64,000 nt of DNA from Paludibacteraceae bacterium (GTDB lineage: Bacteria > Bacteroidota > Bacteroidia > Bacteroidales > Paludibacteraceae), in contig JAKSNH010000003.1 of NCBI GenBank assembly GCA_024399955.1, forward strand, positions 119,620 to 183,619. Reading direction: 5' to 3'. Both the position numbers and the translations under genes were made by a program. Positions within the stretch are counted from its first letter, which is position 1. Each line of letters opens with the position of its first letter. Of the stretch, positions 26,907 to 37,104 are shown in pieces. The notes below the pieces were generated by a model that ran no database searches, was not told the origin of the DNA, and worked only from the letters and a program-made list of their open reading frames with translations.

Positions 26907-28862
26907 ATGAGTCAACCTGTTCAACTGCCGGAGAATGCCTCTCGGCCTTTGCGTCCGGGAGAGAAATACGAACCCATTTTAAAACCCGGTCAGAGCTACC
27001 CGGAGGTGACGCCTTACAGTGTCATCATGGGTGTGATTATGGCCGTCATCTTCTCTGCCGCTGCGGCTTATTTGGGCCTTAAGGTGGGACAGGTTTTTGA
27101 GGCGGCTATTCCTATCGCTATCATTGCTGTAGGACTCAGTTCAGCCTTGCGCCGCAAGAACGCCTTGGGCGAGAATGTGATTATTCAAAGCATCGGTGCC
27201 AGTTCGGGCGTCATCGTAGCCGGAGCTATTTTTACCTTACCGGCCTTGTATATCTTGCAGGCTAAGTATCCGGATATAACGGTTAATTTCATGCAGGTCT
27301 TTATGTCCTCGCTGCTTGGTGGCTGTTTGGGCATACTATTCCTCATTCCGTTCCGTAAGTTCTTTGTGCAAGAAAAACATGGCGAATATCCCTTCCCGGA
27401 AGCTACAGCTACCACCCAAGTGTTAGTGAGCGGCGAAGGAGGAGGTAACCAGGCCAAACCGCTTATTTGGGCCGCAGCCATCGGTGGATTATACGATTTT
27501 ATCGTTTCTACGTTTGGTTTATGGACTGAGAGTCTCAGTACACGCATGATGGCTTGGGGAGAAGCGGTGGCTATGAAGGCTAAGTTGGTGCTATCCGTCA
27601 ATACGAGTGCCGCCATCTTAGGTTTAGGTTATATCATCGGTCTTAAATACGCTGCTATCATCTGTGCCGGCAGTTTCTTTAGTTGGTTTGTCGTCTTGCC
27701 TATCTTAGGTATCATGCCGGAGTTCGCTGCGGCCGACCCAACTGCACTCTTTGCTTCTTATGCTCGTCCCTTAGGTATAGGTGCTATCGCCATGGCCGGA
27801 TTGATTGGTATATGGAAGAATAAGAGCATCATAGGAGGAGCTTTCGGACTGGTTAAGAGTGAGTTTGGCAGCAAAGGTCAGGCTATTAAGGCCAATATCC
27901 TGCGCACCGAAAAAGACCTGAGTATGAAGTTTCTGGCTATTGCCGTTGTATCGGCATTGGTCATTGTGCTGGTCTTCTTCTGGCTGGGCGTATTGCATAA
28001 TTTTGTTCAGGCTCTCGTGGCTTGGGTGGTAGTGACGGTTATTGCTTTTCTCTTTACTACCGTAGCGGCTAATGCCATTGCTATTGTGGGCAGTAACCCC
28101 GTGAGTGGTATGACGCTTATGACGCTCATCATTGCCAGCGTGGTCTTTGTGGCAGTTGGTATGAAGGGTTCGTCCGGTATGGTAGGAGCCATGGTGATAG
28201 GTGGTGTGGTTTGCACGGCTCTCAGTATGGCCGGTGGATTCATCACGGACCTTAAGATAGGTTATTGGATTGGTACAACGCCGCATAAACAAGAGGCGTG
28301 GAAGTTCTTAGGCACATTGGTGAGCGCCGCCACTGTAGGAGGTGTGATGATTATCATGAATAAGACATACGGCTTTGTGGGTGAGAACGCTTTGGTGGCT
28401 CCTCAGGCGAATGCTATGGCCGCCGTCATCGAACCCCTTATGACCACCGGAAACGCACCATGGATGTTGTACTTCGCCGGAGCCGTATTGGCACTCATAC
28501 TTAATGTGTTAGGCGTGCCCGTGTTGGCTTTTGCATTGGGTATGTTTATTCCTTTGCACCTCAATATCCCTTTGCTCATCGGAGGAACCGTGGCTTATAT
28601 CGTCAATCGAACAAAGGACGATAGCGAACAGGCTAAAGTTCAGGCCGAGGCTCGCAATAACAAAGGAACCCTTATTGCTTCCGGATTCATTGCTGGCGGA
28701 GCCCTGATGGGCGTAGTCAGTGCGGTGATGAAATTCTGCGGCGTAGATTGGTTCATGACCAATTGGAGTCAAAGCAACGGAGCTGCCTTAGTGGGTATCG
28801 CAGCCTACATCGGATTAATCGCTTATTTCATACTAGCAAGTAAAAAAACTAAATCATTATAG
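26907..28862 (+). CDS. OPT-family oligopeptide transporter
   Basis: Large polytopic inner-membrane carrier (651 aa from the ATG at 26907) with about 14-16 hydrophobic segments. The OPT family signature EYPFPEATATTQVLVSGEG lies near residue 175. Members move oligopeptides or metal chelates with protons. Translation from 26826 is rejected because that start is inside rbr. Co-transcription with rubrerythrin is notable and could hint at a metal or redox link, but this is inference. Confidence 0.92.
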   Translation: MSQPVQLPENASRPLRPGEKYEPILKPGQSYPEVTPYSVIMGVIMAVIFSAAAAYLGLKVGQVFEAAIPIAIIAVGLSSALRRKNALGENVIIQSIGASSGVIVAGAIFTLPALYILQAKYPDITVNFMQVFMSSLLGGCLGILFLIPFRKFFVQEKHGEYPFPEATATTQVLVSGEGGGNQAKPLIWAAAIGGLYDFIVSTFGLWTESLSTRMMAWGEAVAMKAKLVLSVNTSAAILGLGYIIGLKYAAIICAGSFFSWFVVLPILGIMPEFAAADPTALFASYARPLGIGAIAMAGLIGIWKNKSIIGGAFGLVKSEFGSKGQAIKANILRTEKDLSMKFLAIAVVSALVIVLVFFWLGVLHNFVQALVAWVVVTVIAFLFTTVAANAIAIVGSNPVSGMTLMTLIIASVVFVAVGMKGSSGMVGAMVIGGVVCTALSMAGGFITDLKIGYWIGTTPHKQEAWKFLGTLVSAATVGGVMIIMNKTYGFVGENALVAPQANAMAAVIEPLMTTGNAPWMLYFAGAVLALILNVLGVPVLAFALGMFIPLHLNIPLLIGGTVAYIVNRTKDDSEQAKVQAEARNNKGTLIASGFIAGGALMGVVSAVMKFCGVDWFMTNWSQSNGAALVGIAAYIGLIAYFILASKKTKSL

Positions 28863-28887
28863 TTTCAACTAAACTAATTTAACAATT

Positions 28888-29889
28888 ATGGTAAACTTCA
28901 AAGAAATCGGCCTTGTTAACACTCGTGAGATGTTTGCAAAGGCAATCAAAGGCGGATATGCTATTCCTGCCTTTAACTTCAACAACATGGAACAACTGCA
29001 AGCCATCGTTAAGGCAAGTGCAGAAACCAAGAGCCCTGTTATTCTGCAAGTCAGCAAAGGTGCTCGTAACTATGCTAACGCTACCTTGCTGCGCTATTTG
29101 GCAGAAGGTGCTGTAGAGTATGCAAAAGAATTAGGTTGGGCTAAGCCACAAATCGTATTGCACCTCGACCATGGTGACAGCTACGAACTCTGCAAAGACT
29201 GCGTAGATATGGGCTTCTCCAGCGTGATGATTGACGGCAGTTCACTGCCTTACGAAGAGAACATCGCTCTGACCAAGAAAGTGGTTGAATATGCTCATAA
29301 GTACGATGTAACCGTTGAGGCTGAATTAGGTGTTTTGGCCGGTGTTGAGGATGAAGTACAATCCGAAGAGAGCCACTATACCAAACCCGAAGAGGTTATT
29401 GACTTTGCTACTCGCACCGGTTGCGACAGCTTGGCAATCTCTATTGGTACTAGTCACGGCGCCTATAAGTTCAAACCCGAACAATGCACCCGCGACCCGA
29501 AGACCGGTCGTCTCGTTCCTCCTCCATTGGCATTCGATGTATTGGATGCTGTAATGGAAAAACTGCCCGGATTCCCAATCGTGCTGCACGGATCCAGTTC
29601 CGTTCCACAAGAGTACGTGGACATCATCAACGCCAACGGTGGCAAACTGCCTGATGCAGTAGGTATTCCAGAGGAACAACTGCGTCTTGCTGCTAAGAGC
29701 GCTGTTTGCAAAATCAACATCGATAGCGATAGCCGCTTAGCCTTCACCGCTGCTGTGCGCCAAACATTGGCTAATAAACCTGCTGAATTTGATCCTCGTA
29801 AGTACTGCGGTCCTGCTCGCGACTTGATGGAGGAGCTGTACAGAAATAAAATCGTTAATGTATTAGGTAGTAACGGTAAAGCTGAATAA
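28888..29889 (+). CDS. fba: Class II fructose-1,6-bisphosphate aldolase
   Basis: Zinc-dependent cleavage of fructose-1,6-bisphosphate in glycolysis. 333 aa. Metal and substrate motifs: LHLDHGDSYELC (His ligands, about residues 88-99), EAELGVLAGVEDEV, SIGTSHGAYK, and VLHGSSSVPQEY. The GGYAIPAFNFNN N-terminus is typical. It lies 25 bases downstream of the OPT gene with no clear promoter, so it may be read through. Confidence 0.95.
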   Translation: MVNFKEIGLVNTREMFAKAIKGGYAIPAFNFNNMEQLQAIVKASAETKSPVILQVSKGARNYANATLLRYLAEGAVEYAKELGWAKPQIVLHLDHGDSYELCKDCVDMGFSSVMIDGSSLPYEENIALTKKVVEYAHKYDVTVEAELGVLAGVEDEVQSEESHYTKPEEVIDFATRTGCDSLAISIGTSHGAYKFKPEQCTRDPKTGRLVPPPLAFDVLDAVMEKLPGFPIVLHGSSSVPQEYVDIINANGGKLPDAVGIPEEQLRLAAKSAVCKINIDSDSRLAFTAAVRQTLANKPAEFDPRKYCGPARDLMEELYRNKIVNVLGSNGKAE

Positions 29890-29909
29890 TCTTTATAACA
29901 CTTGAAACA

Positions 29910-31013
29910 ATGAAACAATACCTCTTTTTAGCCATGGTAGCATTGGTTGTGCTATCCTGTGGAAAACAAACCGAAGAACAACAGGTTATTCCTGAACGAA
30001 ACGTCTTAATCACACATATTCAGGATTGTCTTTATCCTGTCCGCTTGCCGGCGCAATTCCGTGGCAAGAGAGATATTGCTATTTTGCCTCAAGTGACCGC
30101 TACTTTAGAAGAAGTCCTCGTATCGGAAGGGCAGAAAGTGGTGAAGGGACAACGTATGTTTGTGCTTAACCAAACTGCCCTATCCGCTGCGGTGGATAAT
30201 GCCGAGGCTACTCTGGCTCATGCCCAAGCCGTCGTGCAAACACAACAACTGGAGACCAATGCCAAAAAAGACCTTTTTGAAAAAGACATTATCTCCGAAC
30301 ATGAATACTTAGTGCAGGCTAACCAACTGATGATGGCTCAAGCCCAAATGGCTGAGGCACAAGCTGCGTTAAAGCGTGCACAAAACGACCTTAGCTATAC
30401 CATCATTTGTGCCCCTCATACCGGAGTGGTTGGCACTATCAATTACCGACAAGGTAGTTTAGTGGGACCTCAAATGCAGGAACCCCTAACCATCGTGAGC
30501 GATAACAGTTATATCTATGCTTATACCTCTATGAACGAGTCTGACTATATGGCTTTCGTCAGCGAATATGGGTCAACCGAAGAGGTCATCAAAGCAGCTC
30601 CGGATTTTAAAATGATTCTGAATAACGGTGCGGTCTATGATCGTGCGGGTCGATTGGAAACGATGAGTGGTGTGATTGACCCCACAACCGGTGCTATCAG
30701 TCTGCGCGTGGCCTTCCCTAATCCCGATGGTCAATTAGTAGCTGGAGGCAGCGGACAAGTAGAGGCCGCCTTCCAATATAAAGGTATCGTCATTCCACGT
30801 ACCGCAAGTTTTGATGTGCAAGACAAAAGTTTTGTGTACATCGCCCAAATGCAAGCCGATTCATCGTACATAACACAATCCCAAGCCGTTGAATTAGAGC
30901 GACTCAACGAAACCGAGTTTGTCGTTATCAGTGGTTTGGATGAAGGCAAAATGGTCATCGTAGATGGCGTGAAGAAACTTACAAATGGTCAACCGATTAA
31001 ACCGATTCAATAA
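29910..31013 (+). CDS. RND efflux membrane-fusion lipoprotein (AcrA/MexA type)
   Basis: Periplasmic adaptor linking an RND pump to an outer-membrane channel. The signal peptide ends in the lipobox VVLSC (Cys17), so it is a lipoprotein. The order of elements is family-typical: beta-barrel/lipoyl half (ATLEEVLVSEGQKVVKGQRMFVL), helical hairpin (about residues 90-150, Ala/Gln-rich), second lipoyl half (TIICAPHTGVVGTINYRQGSLVG), then the beta-barrel domain. 367 aa. First of three overlapping genes. Confidence 0.93.
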   Translation: MKQYLFLAMVALVVLSCGKQTEEQQVIPERNVLITHIQDCLYPVRLPAQFRGKRDIAILPQVTATLEEVLVSEGQKVVKGQRMFVLNQTALSAAVDNAEATLAHAQAVVQTQQLETNAKKDLFEKDIISEHEYLVQANQLMMAQAQMAEAQAALKRAQNDLSYTIICAPHTGVVGTINYRQGSLVGPQMQEPLTIVSDNSYIYAYTSMNESDYMAFVSEYGSTEEVIKAAPDFKMILNNGAVYDRAGRLETMSGVIDPTTGAISLRVAFPNPDGQLVAGGSGQVEAAFQYKGIVIPRTASFDVQDKSFVYIAQMQADSSYITQSQAVELERLNETEFVVISGLDEGKMVIVDGVKKLTNGQPIKPIQ

Positions 31014-34000
31014 TGCAACTCAAGACATTCATCAAGAAACCGGTCCTCAGTTCGGTAATCAGTATCCTGATTGTCATTGTAGGTGTAATCGCCTATAAAT
31101 CGTTGCCGGTTGAACAATACCCGGATATCGCGCCGCCTACCGTGTATGTATCTACATCCTACTATGGCGCCAGTGCCTCTACTATCCAAAAAGCCGTCAT
31201 CGCTCCCATCGAGGAAGCTATCAATGGTGTAGAAGGCATGATCTATATGTCTTCCAAAGCCAGTAACTCCGGCGAAGCCGAGGTGGTGGTGTACTTTGAA
31301 CAAGGAACCGATCCCGACATGGCAACGGTCAATGTGCAGAACCGCGTGTCCCTCGCATTGCCACAATTGCCGGCCGAAGTTAAGCAGAGTGGTGTAACCA
31401 CTACCAAGCAGCAGAACTCCATCCTACAGTTCATCGCTATCACCGCACCTGATGACCGATTTGATGAGAAATTCCTCAATAACTACCTCAATATCAACCT
31501 CAAACCCAAGGTGATGCGTATATCTGGTGTGGGTAAAATGGAACTCTTCGGAGCCAGTTACTCCATGCGTATATGGCTGAGACCCGAAGTGCTGGCAGCA
31601 TATAAAATGAATCCGCAAGAGGTATTAGCAGCTCTTGCCGAACAAAACATCGAATCAGCCACCGGTACATTTGGTGAGAACAGCGCCGAACAGTCCCAAT
31701 ACACCATGGTTTATTCGGGACGACTCAAAACCATCGAGGAATTTGAGAAAATCATTGTTCGCACCAACGCCAATGGCGAAATTCTCTACCTGCGTGACGT
31801 AGCTAAAATAGAATTAGGTAACGAGCACTACTCGTTCAGCAGCGACCTCAATATGCACCCCAGCGCACTCTGTGCCGTCTATCAAACAGCCGGCAGTAAT
31901 GCGCAGAAAGTGAATAACGCCATTAGCCAATTATTAGAGGACGAAAAGAAAGTGATGCCCGAAGGATTGGAGTTCAAAGTGCTGATGAATACGAACGATT
32001 TCCTGAATGCATCCATGCACGAAGTAATCAAAACACTCCTTGAAGCACTCTTCTTGGTGGTGCTCATTGTGCTGCTTTTCTTGCACGACTGGCAATCTAC
32101 TCTCATTCCTTTTGTAGGTATCATGGTCAGCCTAATCGGTACATTCGCTTTCATGCAAGCCGTCGGATTCTCCATCAACCTCATCTCCCTATTTGCCTTA
32201 GTACTGGTCATCGGAACGGTGGTGGATGACTCCATTGTGGTGGTGGAAGCTGTGCACGAAAAACTCGACTCCGGCTACCAATCCTCCATGAAAGCTGCTA
32301 TTGATGCCATGTCTGAAATAACAACGGCTGTCATCACTTCATCCCTCGTCTTTATGGCGGTCTTCATTCCCGTCAGTATGACCGGTGGAACAAGCGGCAC
32401 TTTCTTCCGCCAGTTCGGACTAACAATGGCGGTCGCCGTAGGTATATCTGCCCTCAATGCTCTCACCCTTTCGCCGGCATTATGCGCTATCCTGATTAAA
32501 CCTAAAAAGTCCGATGAAAAGGCAGGAAAATTGACTTTCTACAAACGTTTCAGCAATGCCTTCGATATGGCATTTACACGCTGGAGCGAGAAATATAAAA
32601 ACGGTATTCGCCCATTCGTCAAACATACATGGATATCATTCGCTATCGTCATTGCCGCAGGACTAATCATGGTATGGGTGATGCAAACTACCCCCAAAGG
32701 CTTTGTGCCACAAGAGGATAAAGGTATGTTCCTGTGCGAAGTAATCATGCCGGCAGGAACATCGTTGCAGGTAACGTCTGAACTGATGACCGACATGGAG
32801 CAAGAAATCCTGAAAATAGACGAAGTCAACACCGTTTCCAAGGTGGCTGGTTATGGTTTTATGTCGGGTCGCAGCAGCAATGCCGGATTCTTCGTCATCT
32901 CCCTCAAACCTTGGGAGGAACGTGGTTTCTACTCAATTGCCGATGTCATGATGAAAGTGTACCAATTAGGCGATGTCTATCGCGATGCCTCGGTCATTCC
33001 TTTCCAAATGCCAATGATTCCCGGTTACGGCAGCAGTGCCGATGCCGAGATTTACTTGCAGGATAAGAATGGTGGTGACATGCAGGACTTTGTTGCTCAA
33101 ATGGAGGAGTTTATCGCCGCCCTCAATGAGAACGAGAATATCCAAGCCGCTTATACCGGTTTCAGCACCGATAACCCACAGTTCCTCGTTTCGGTGGATG
33201 TAGCTAAGTGCCATCAGGCAGGACTGCAATCGAACGAAGTGCTTAGCACCCTGGCTACTTACATGGGCGGTGCGTACTGCGGAGATATTAACCTGTATGG
33301 TAAGGTGTATAAAGTGATGGTACAAGGTACAATCGAGAGCCACCAAACAGCCGAGAGCCTCAAGACAATGTTTATTCGCACAAAGTCCGGTGAAATGGCA
33401 CCTTTAGCCTCGTTCTTACAACTGGCTCCAATGAAAGGTGCATCCACTCTGTCACGCTTTAATATGCTCAATTCAATCCAATTCAACGCATCTCCGGCTC
33501 CCGGCAAATCAACAGGTGACTTGATTAGTGCCGTGCAACAAACTGCCGACAAAGTGTTGTCACGCGACTACTCATTTGAGTTCGGTGGCATGACCCGTGA
33601 ACAGAGCCAAGGCGGAGGAATAGGTATTATGTTTGCCATCTCGGCATTGCTCATCTATCTCATCCTCGCCTGCTTATACGAGAGTTTCGTCATCCCATTT
33701 GCTATCATGCTGGCTGTGCCATTAGGCATTATGGGAGCGTTCTTATTCACCAAGATATTTGGGCTGGACAACAATATCTACCTCCAAACAGGTGTTGTCA
33801 TGCTGATTGGTTTATTGGCTAAAACAGGTATTCTCATTGTTGAGTTTGCCCTGCAAAAACGCCACGAAGGACTGAGTATCGTTGACTCGGCTCTGGAGGC
33901 TTCTAAGGCTCGACTCAGACCAATCATGATGACTGCCGGAACAATGGTAATTGGTCTATTGCCCTTGCTCACATCCACGGGCGTGGGCGCCATCGGTAAT

Positions 34001-34147
34001 ATCAGTTTAGGTGTGGGTGCCGTATTTGGAATGCTTATCGGATGTATCGGATTATTATTCCTCGTACCTGCCTTGTTCGTTGTCTTTGAAACCATCCAAG
34101 AAAAGATTAAACCACTTGATAAAGAGAAAGAATATGACCAGTATTAA
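31013..34147 (+). CDS. RND multidrug efflux permease (AcrB/HAE-1 type)
   Basis: Inner-membrane proton-driven pump, 1044 aa, with the two-fold repeat of 6 TM segments plus large periplasmic loops. It starts MQLKTFIKKPVLSSVISILIV and shows VGTVVDDSIVVVEAVHE in TM4 with the paired aspartates needed for proton relay, GFVPQEDKG at the start of the second loop, and LLAKTGILIVEF in TM10. Its start overlaps the adaptor stop by 1 base and its end overlaps the channel gene by 14. Confidence 0.96.
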   Translation: MQLKTFIKKPVLSSVISILIVIVGVIAYKSLPVEQYPDIAPPTVYVSTSYYGASASTIQKAVIAPIEEAINGVEGMIYMSSKASNSGEAEVVVYFEQGTDPDMATVNVQNRVSLALPQLPAEVKQSGVTTTKQQNSILQFIAITAPDDRFDEKFLNNYLNINLKPKVMRISGVGKMELFGASYSMRIWLRPEVLAAYKMNPQEVLAALAEQNIESATGTFGENSAEQSQYTMVYSGRLKTIEEFEKIIVRTNANGEILYLRDVAKIELGNEHYSFSSDLNMHPSALCAVYQTAGSNAQKVNNAISQLLEDEKKVMPEGLEFKVLMNTNDFLNASMHEVIKTLLEALFLVVLIVLLFLHDWQSTLIPFVGIMVSLIGTFAFMQAVGFSINLISLFALVLVIGTVVDDSIVVVEAVHEKLDSGYQSSMKAAIDAMSEITTAVITSSLVFMAVFIPVSMTGGTSGTFFRQFGLTMAVAVGISALNALTLSPALCAILIKPKKSDEKAGKLTFYKRFSNAFDMAFTRWSEKYKNGIRPFVKHTWISFAIVIAAGLIMVWVMQTTPKGFVPQEDKGMFLCEVIMPAGTSLQVTSELMTDMEQEILKIDEVNTVSKVAGYGFMSGRSSNAGFFVISLKPWEERGFYSIADVMMKVYQLGDVYRDASVIPFQMPMIPGYGSSADAEIYLQDKNGGDMQDFVAQMEEFIAALNENENIQAAYTGFSTDNPQFLVSVDVAKCHQAGLQSNEVLSTLATYMGGAYCGDINLYGKVYKVMVQGTIESHQTAESLKTMFIRTKSGEMAPLASFLQLAPMKGASTLSRFNMLNSIQFNASPAPGKSTGDLISAVQQTADKVLSRDYSFEFGGMTREQSQGGGIGIMFAISALLIYLILACLYESFVIPFAIMLAVPLGIMGAFLFTKIFGLDNNIYLQTGVVMLIGLLAKTGILIVEFALQKRHEGLSIVDSALEASKARLRPIMMTAGTMVIGLLPLLTSTGVGAIGNISLGVGAVFGMLIGCIGLLFLVPALFVVFETIQEKIKPLDKEKEYDQY

Positions 34148-35432
34148 TCGACATATCGGCTTGTTGGCCATCCTTGCTATTTTGATGACTTCGTGTGGTA
34201 TTTATGGTAAGTACCATTCACAAGTAACGGAGGAAGATCAAGCTATTGCCATCCCTTCCTACCAAGATGTTTTCCAGGATCCTTATCTGATTGCACTTAT
34301 TGATACAGCCCTGGCCAATAACCTGGATTTGAAGGTGGCTCACGAGCACGTCTATCAGGCTGAACATGCCCTCAAGGCAGCTAAACTATCTTACCTGCCA
34401 TCCATCAACGCCGGCGGAACTCCCGTGACTACGTTTGTTTCACCCGGCAATACATTCACCAACTATACTTTTGCATCCGCTTCGTGGGAAATAGACATAT
34501 TTGGACGAATCACCAACCAAAAACGTATGGCCAACGCCTTCCACCTACAAGCATTGGACTTGGAGCAAGCTACTCGCACCCAGTTGATTGCAGCAGTAGC
34601 CGAAACCTACTACACACTGCTCATGATGGATGAACAAATCATCGTGGCTGACTCGGCGGTAGCCAATCTGCTACGTTCCGTCAATACGATGCGAGAGATG
34701 AAAAAAGCCGGTATGACCGACGAAGCTGCCGTGGCACACTTTGAAGGCAGTTATTTCAATACCCGTGCACAAGTGGAGAATATCCGCCTTAATCGCCAAA
34801 TCACCGAGAACGCCATGCGACTGCTCTTGGCTTCCAATAATGCCCCTATTCATCGGGGAAAAATACAGTCTTCTAATGTGCAGTCTATCGACTCGGTCAA
34901 CCTACGTGTGCTCAATGTGCGCCCGGACGTACGCGCAGCCGAACATCAATTAGAACGCGCGTTCTATAATACCAACTACGCGCGCGCTAACTGCTGCCCA
35001 TCGATCTCCATTGGTGGGTCTATCGGATGGGCGAACGGAGGATTATTATTCAACGCTATCGGCAACCTGCTACAACCAATCTTCAACGGAGGTAAACTGA
35101 TTGCGCAGGTCAAAATTGCTAAAAGCCAACAGCAAGAAATGCAATGGAACTACGCCAATGCGTTGCTCAAAGCCGGAAACGAAGTCAATAATGCACTTCT
35201 TTCACGATTGTCCTACCAAGTACAAACGGACGACTTAACAGCTCGTGTAGCCAGCATGACTCGCGCATTAGAGGCCACACAAACCAAAATGCGATATGGC
35301 AAAGGCACCTACTTAGAGGTGCTGACTGCACAAAATGATAAACTGGCGGCCGAACTGGAACTGATTTCTAATTATCGCAATATACTTCAATCCAACGTCA
35401 ACCTATACCACGCTATCGGTGGCGGCAAATAA
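34134..35432 (+). CDS. TolC/OprM-type outer-membrane efflux lipoprotein
   Basis: Outer-membrane channel of the tripartite pump. The start at 34134 (MTSINRHIGLL) is chosen because it yields a signal peptide with lipobox LMTSC; the frame is open further upstream only inside the permease gene. The mature part has the OEP-family duplicated helices (DTALANNLDLKVAHEHVYQAEHALKAA; NVRPDVRAAEHQLERAFYN). 432 aa. Confidence 0.94.
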   Translation: MTSINRHIGLLAILAILMTSCGIYGKYHSQVTEEDQAIAIPSYQDVFQDPYLIALIDTALANNLDLKVAHEHVYQAEHALKAAKLSYLPSINAGGTPVTTFVSPGNTFTNYTFASASWEIDIFGRITNQKRMANAFHLQALDLEQATRTQLIAAVAETYYTLLMMDEQIIVADSAVANLLRSVNTMREMKKAGMTDEAAVAHFEGSYFNTRAQVENIRLNRQITENAMRLLLASNNAPIHRGKIQSSNVQSIDSVNLRVLNVRPDVRAAEHQLERAFYNTNYARANCCPSISIGGSIGWANGGLLFNAIGNLLQPIFNGGKLIAQVKIAKSQQQEMQWNYANALLKAGNEVNNALLSRLSYQVQTDDLTARVASMTRALEATQTKMRYGKGTYLEVLTAQNDKLAAELELISNYRNILQSNVNLYHAIGGGK

Positions 35433-35434
35433 TA

Positions 35435-35545
35435 ATCAATTAGCAATTATCAATTAGCAATTATCAATTAGCAATTATCAATTATCAATTAGCAATTATC
35501 AATTAGCAATTATCAATTAACAATTATCAATTAGCAATTATCAAT
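35435..35545. repeat. Tandem 14-base AT-rich repeats
   Basis: About eight copies of a unit like TCAATTAGCAATTA, with shorter TCAATTA variants, fill the gap before the CoA-transferase gene. Related AATTAGCAATTATCAAT sequence also lies at 5190-5216 and a weaker version at 46540-46562. No promoter is visible within it. Confidence 0.8.
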
Positions 35546-35551
35546 AAAACT

Positions 35552-37054
35552 ATGCTTCCTTTTATGACTGCTGACGAGGCTGCGGCGCTCGTCCAGAATG
35601 GTGCCATCTGCGGCATGGGAGGTTTCACTCCTGCCGGCGCACCCAAAGATGTTCCTTCTGCTATTGCTCGCAAGGCTGAAGCTTTGCATGCAGAAGGCAA
35701 AGAGTTTAAAATTGGTATGTACACCGGCGCTTCTACCGGTGACTCTTGCGATGGTGCTTTAGCACGCGCTCACGCCATCTTGTTCCGTACTCCCTATCAG
35801 GGCAATAAGGACCTGCGTACCGAACTGAATGCACAAGGTGCTCACTACTTTGATTTGCACCTGAGTGAACTGGCTCAAGAACTGCGCTTTGGCTTTATGC
35901 CCAAACCTGATTTCGCTATTATCGAAGCTTGCGATGTGGTGGAGAAAGGCGACAAAATCGAAATCGTTCCTACCGCCGGTGTCGGTAATATGCTCACTTT
36001 CTGCGAATTGGCGGACAAGATCATCATTGAGTGGAACGCAGCTATGCCTAAGACCATGCGGGGATTGCATGACTTATACGAACCCCAAGATCCTCCGCAA
36101 CGTCGCGAGATTCCTGTCTATAAGCCATCCGACCGTATCGGTACCGACTGCATCACCGTTGATGCCAAGAAAGTAGTGGCTGTCGTACATACCGACCGTC
36201 CTAACGAGGTAGGTAAGTTTACTCCGCTGGATGAAACAACCCAAAAGATTGGTAATAACGTGGCTAAGTTCCTCGAAGAGGAGATGAAAGCCGGACGTAT
36301 CCCAGCTTCCTTCCTGCCTATCCAAAGTGGCGTAGGTAATGTGGCTAATGCCGTGTTAGGCGCACTGGGTGAGAACAAGCACATCCCTGCTTTTGAGATG
36401 TACACCGAGGTTATTCAGGACTCTGTGGTTGGACTGATGAAAGAAGGACGAATCAAGTTCGCTTCCGGATGCTCTCTCACCATCGGCGCTGATAAACTGC
36501 AGGACATCATCGATAATATGGACTTCTTCAAGGACAAAATCGTTCTTCGTCCACAGGAGATTTCCAACAACCCCGAATTAGCCCGCCGTATGGGATTGAT
36601 TACCATCAACACCGCCCTCGAGGCTGATATCTATGGTAATATCAACTCCACTCACGTTTGTGGCACGAAGATGATGAATGGTATTGGTGGTTCTGGTGAC
36701 TTCACTCGAAACGCCTATATCTCTATCTATACCACTCCTTCCACCGCCAAGAATGGTTGCATCTCGGCTTTCGTTCCTATGGTTAGCCACCTCGACCACT
36801 CTGAGCACTCGGTTAAGATTATCATTACCGAACATGGTATTGCTGATTTGCGTGGTAAGAACCCTGTTGAACGTGCGCACGAAATCATCAATAACTGCGT
36901 GGACCCCGAGTATCGTCCGTTATTGAACGAGTACCTCGAGATGTCTAAAGTCGCTCAAACTCCTCATACATTGTCCTGCGCGCTCGCCATGCACGAGGAA
37001 TTCCTCAAGTCCGGCGATATGCGTAACACCAAGTGGGAAAACTACAAACGCTAA
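35552..37054 (+). CDS. Succinate/acetate-type CoA-transferase (acetyl-CoA hydrolase/transferase family)
   Basis: 500 aa. N-terminal half begins FMTADEAAALVQNGAICGMGGFTPAGAPK; the catalytic glutamate region is EMYTEVIQDSVVG (about residue 290), followed by SGCSLT and the GIGGSGDFTRNAY motif of the family. Such enzymes exchange CoA between propionyl/acetyl-CoA and succinate and fit a succinate-propionate fermenter. The exact acyl pair cannot be told from sequence. It is followed by a strong terminator. Confidence 0.9.
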   Translation: MLPFMTADEAAALVQNGAICGMGGFTPAGAPKDVPSAIARKAEALHAEGKEFKIGMYTGASTGDSCDGALARAHAILFRTPYQGNKDLRTELNAQGAHYFDLHLSELAQELRFGFMPKPDFAIIEACDVVEKGDKIEIVPTAGVGNMLTFCELADKIIIEWNAAMPKTMRGLHDLYEPQDPPQRREIPVYKPSDRIGTDCITVDAKKVVAVVHTDRPNEVGKFTPLDETTQKIGNNVAKFLEEEMKAGRIPASFLPIQSGVGNVANAVLGALGENKHIPAFEMYTEVIQDSVVGLMKEGRIKFASGCSLTIGADKLQDIIDNMDFFKDKIVLRPQEISNNPELARRMGLITINTALEADIYGNINSTHVCGTKMMNGIGGSGDFTRNAYISIYTTPSTAKNGCISAFVPMVSHLDHSEHSVKIIITEHGIADLRGKNPVERAHEIINNCVDPEYRPLLNEYLEMSKVAQTPHTLSCALAMHEEFLKSGDMRNTKWENYKR

Positions 37055-37077
37055 CTCGTCGGTGTTACCACCGTTTC

Positions 37078-37104
37078 AGGGCTGCTCCGGCAGCCCTTTT
37101 TTTA
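37078..37104 (+). terminator. Terminator after the CoA-transferase
   Basis: AGGGCTGC-TCCG-GCAGCCCT stem-loop followed by seven T. Confidence 0.9.

Noticed and set aside
35435..35545. Possible CRISPR array
   Set aside because: Units are adjacent, 14 bases and AT-rich, with no unique spacers and no cas genes nearby.
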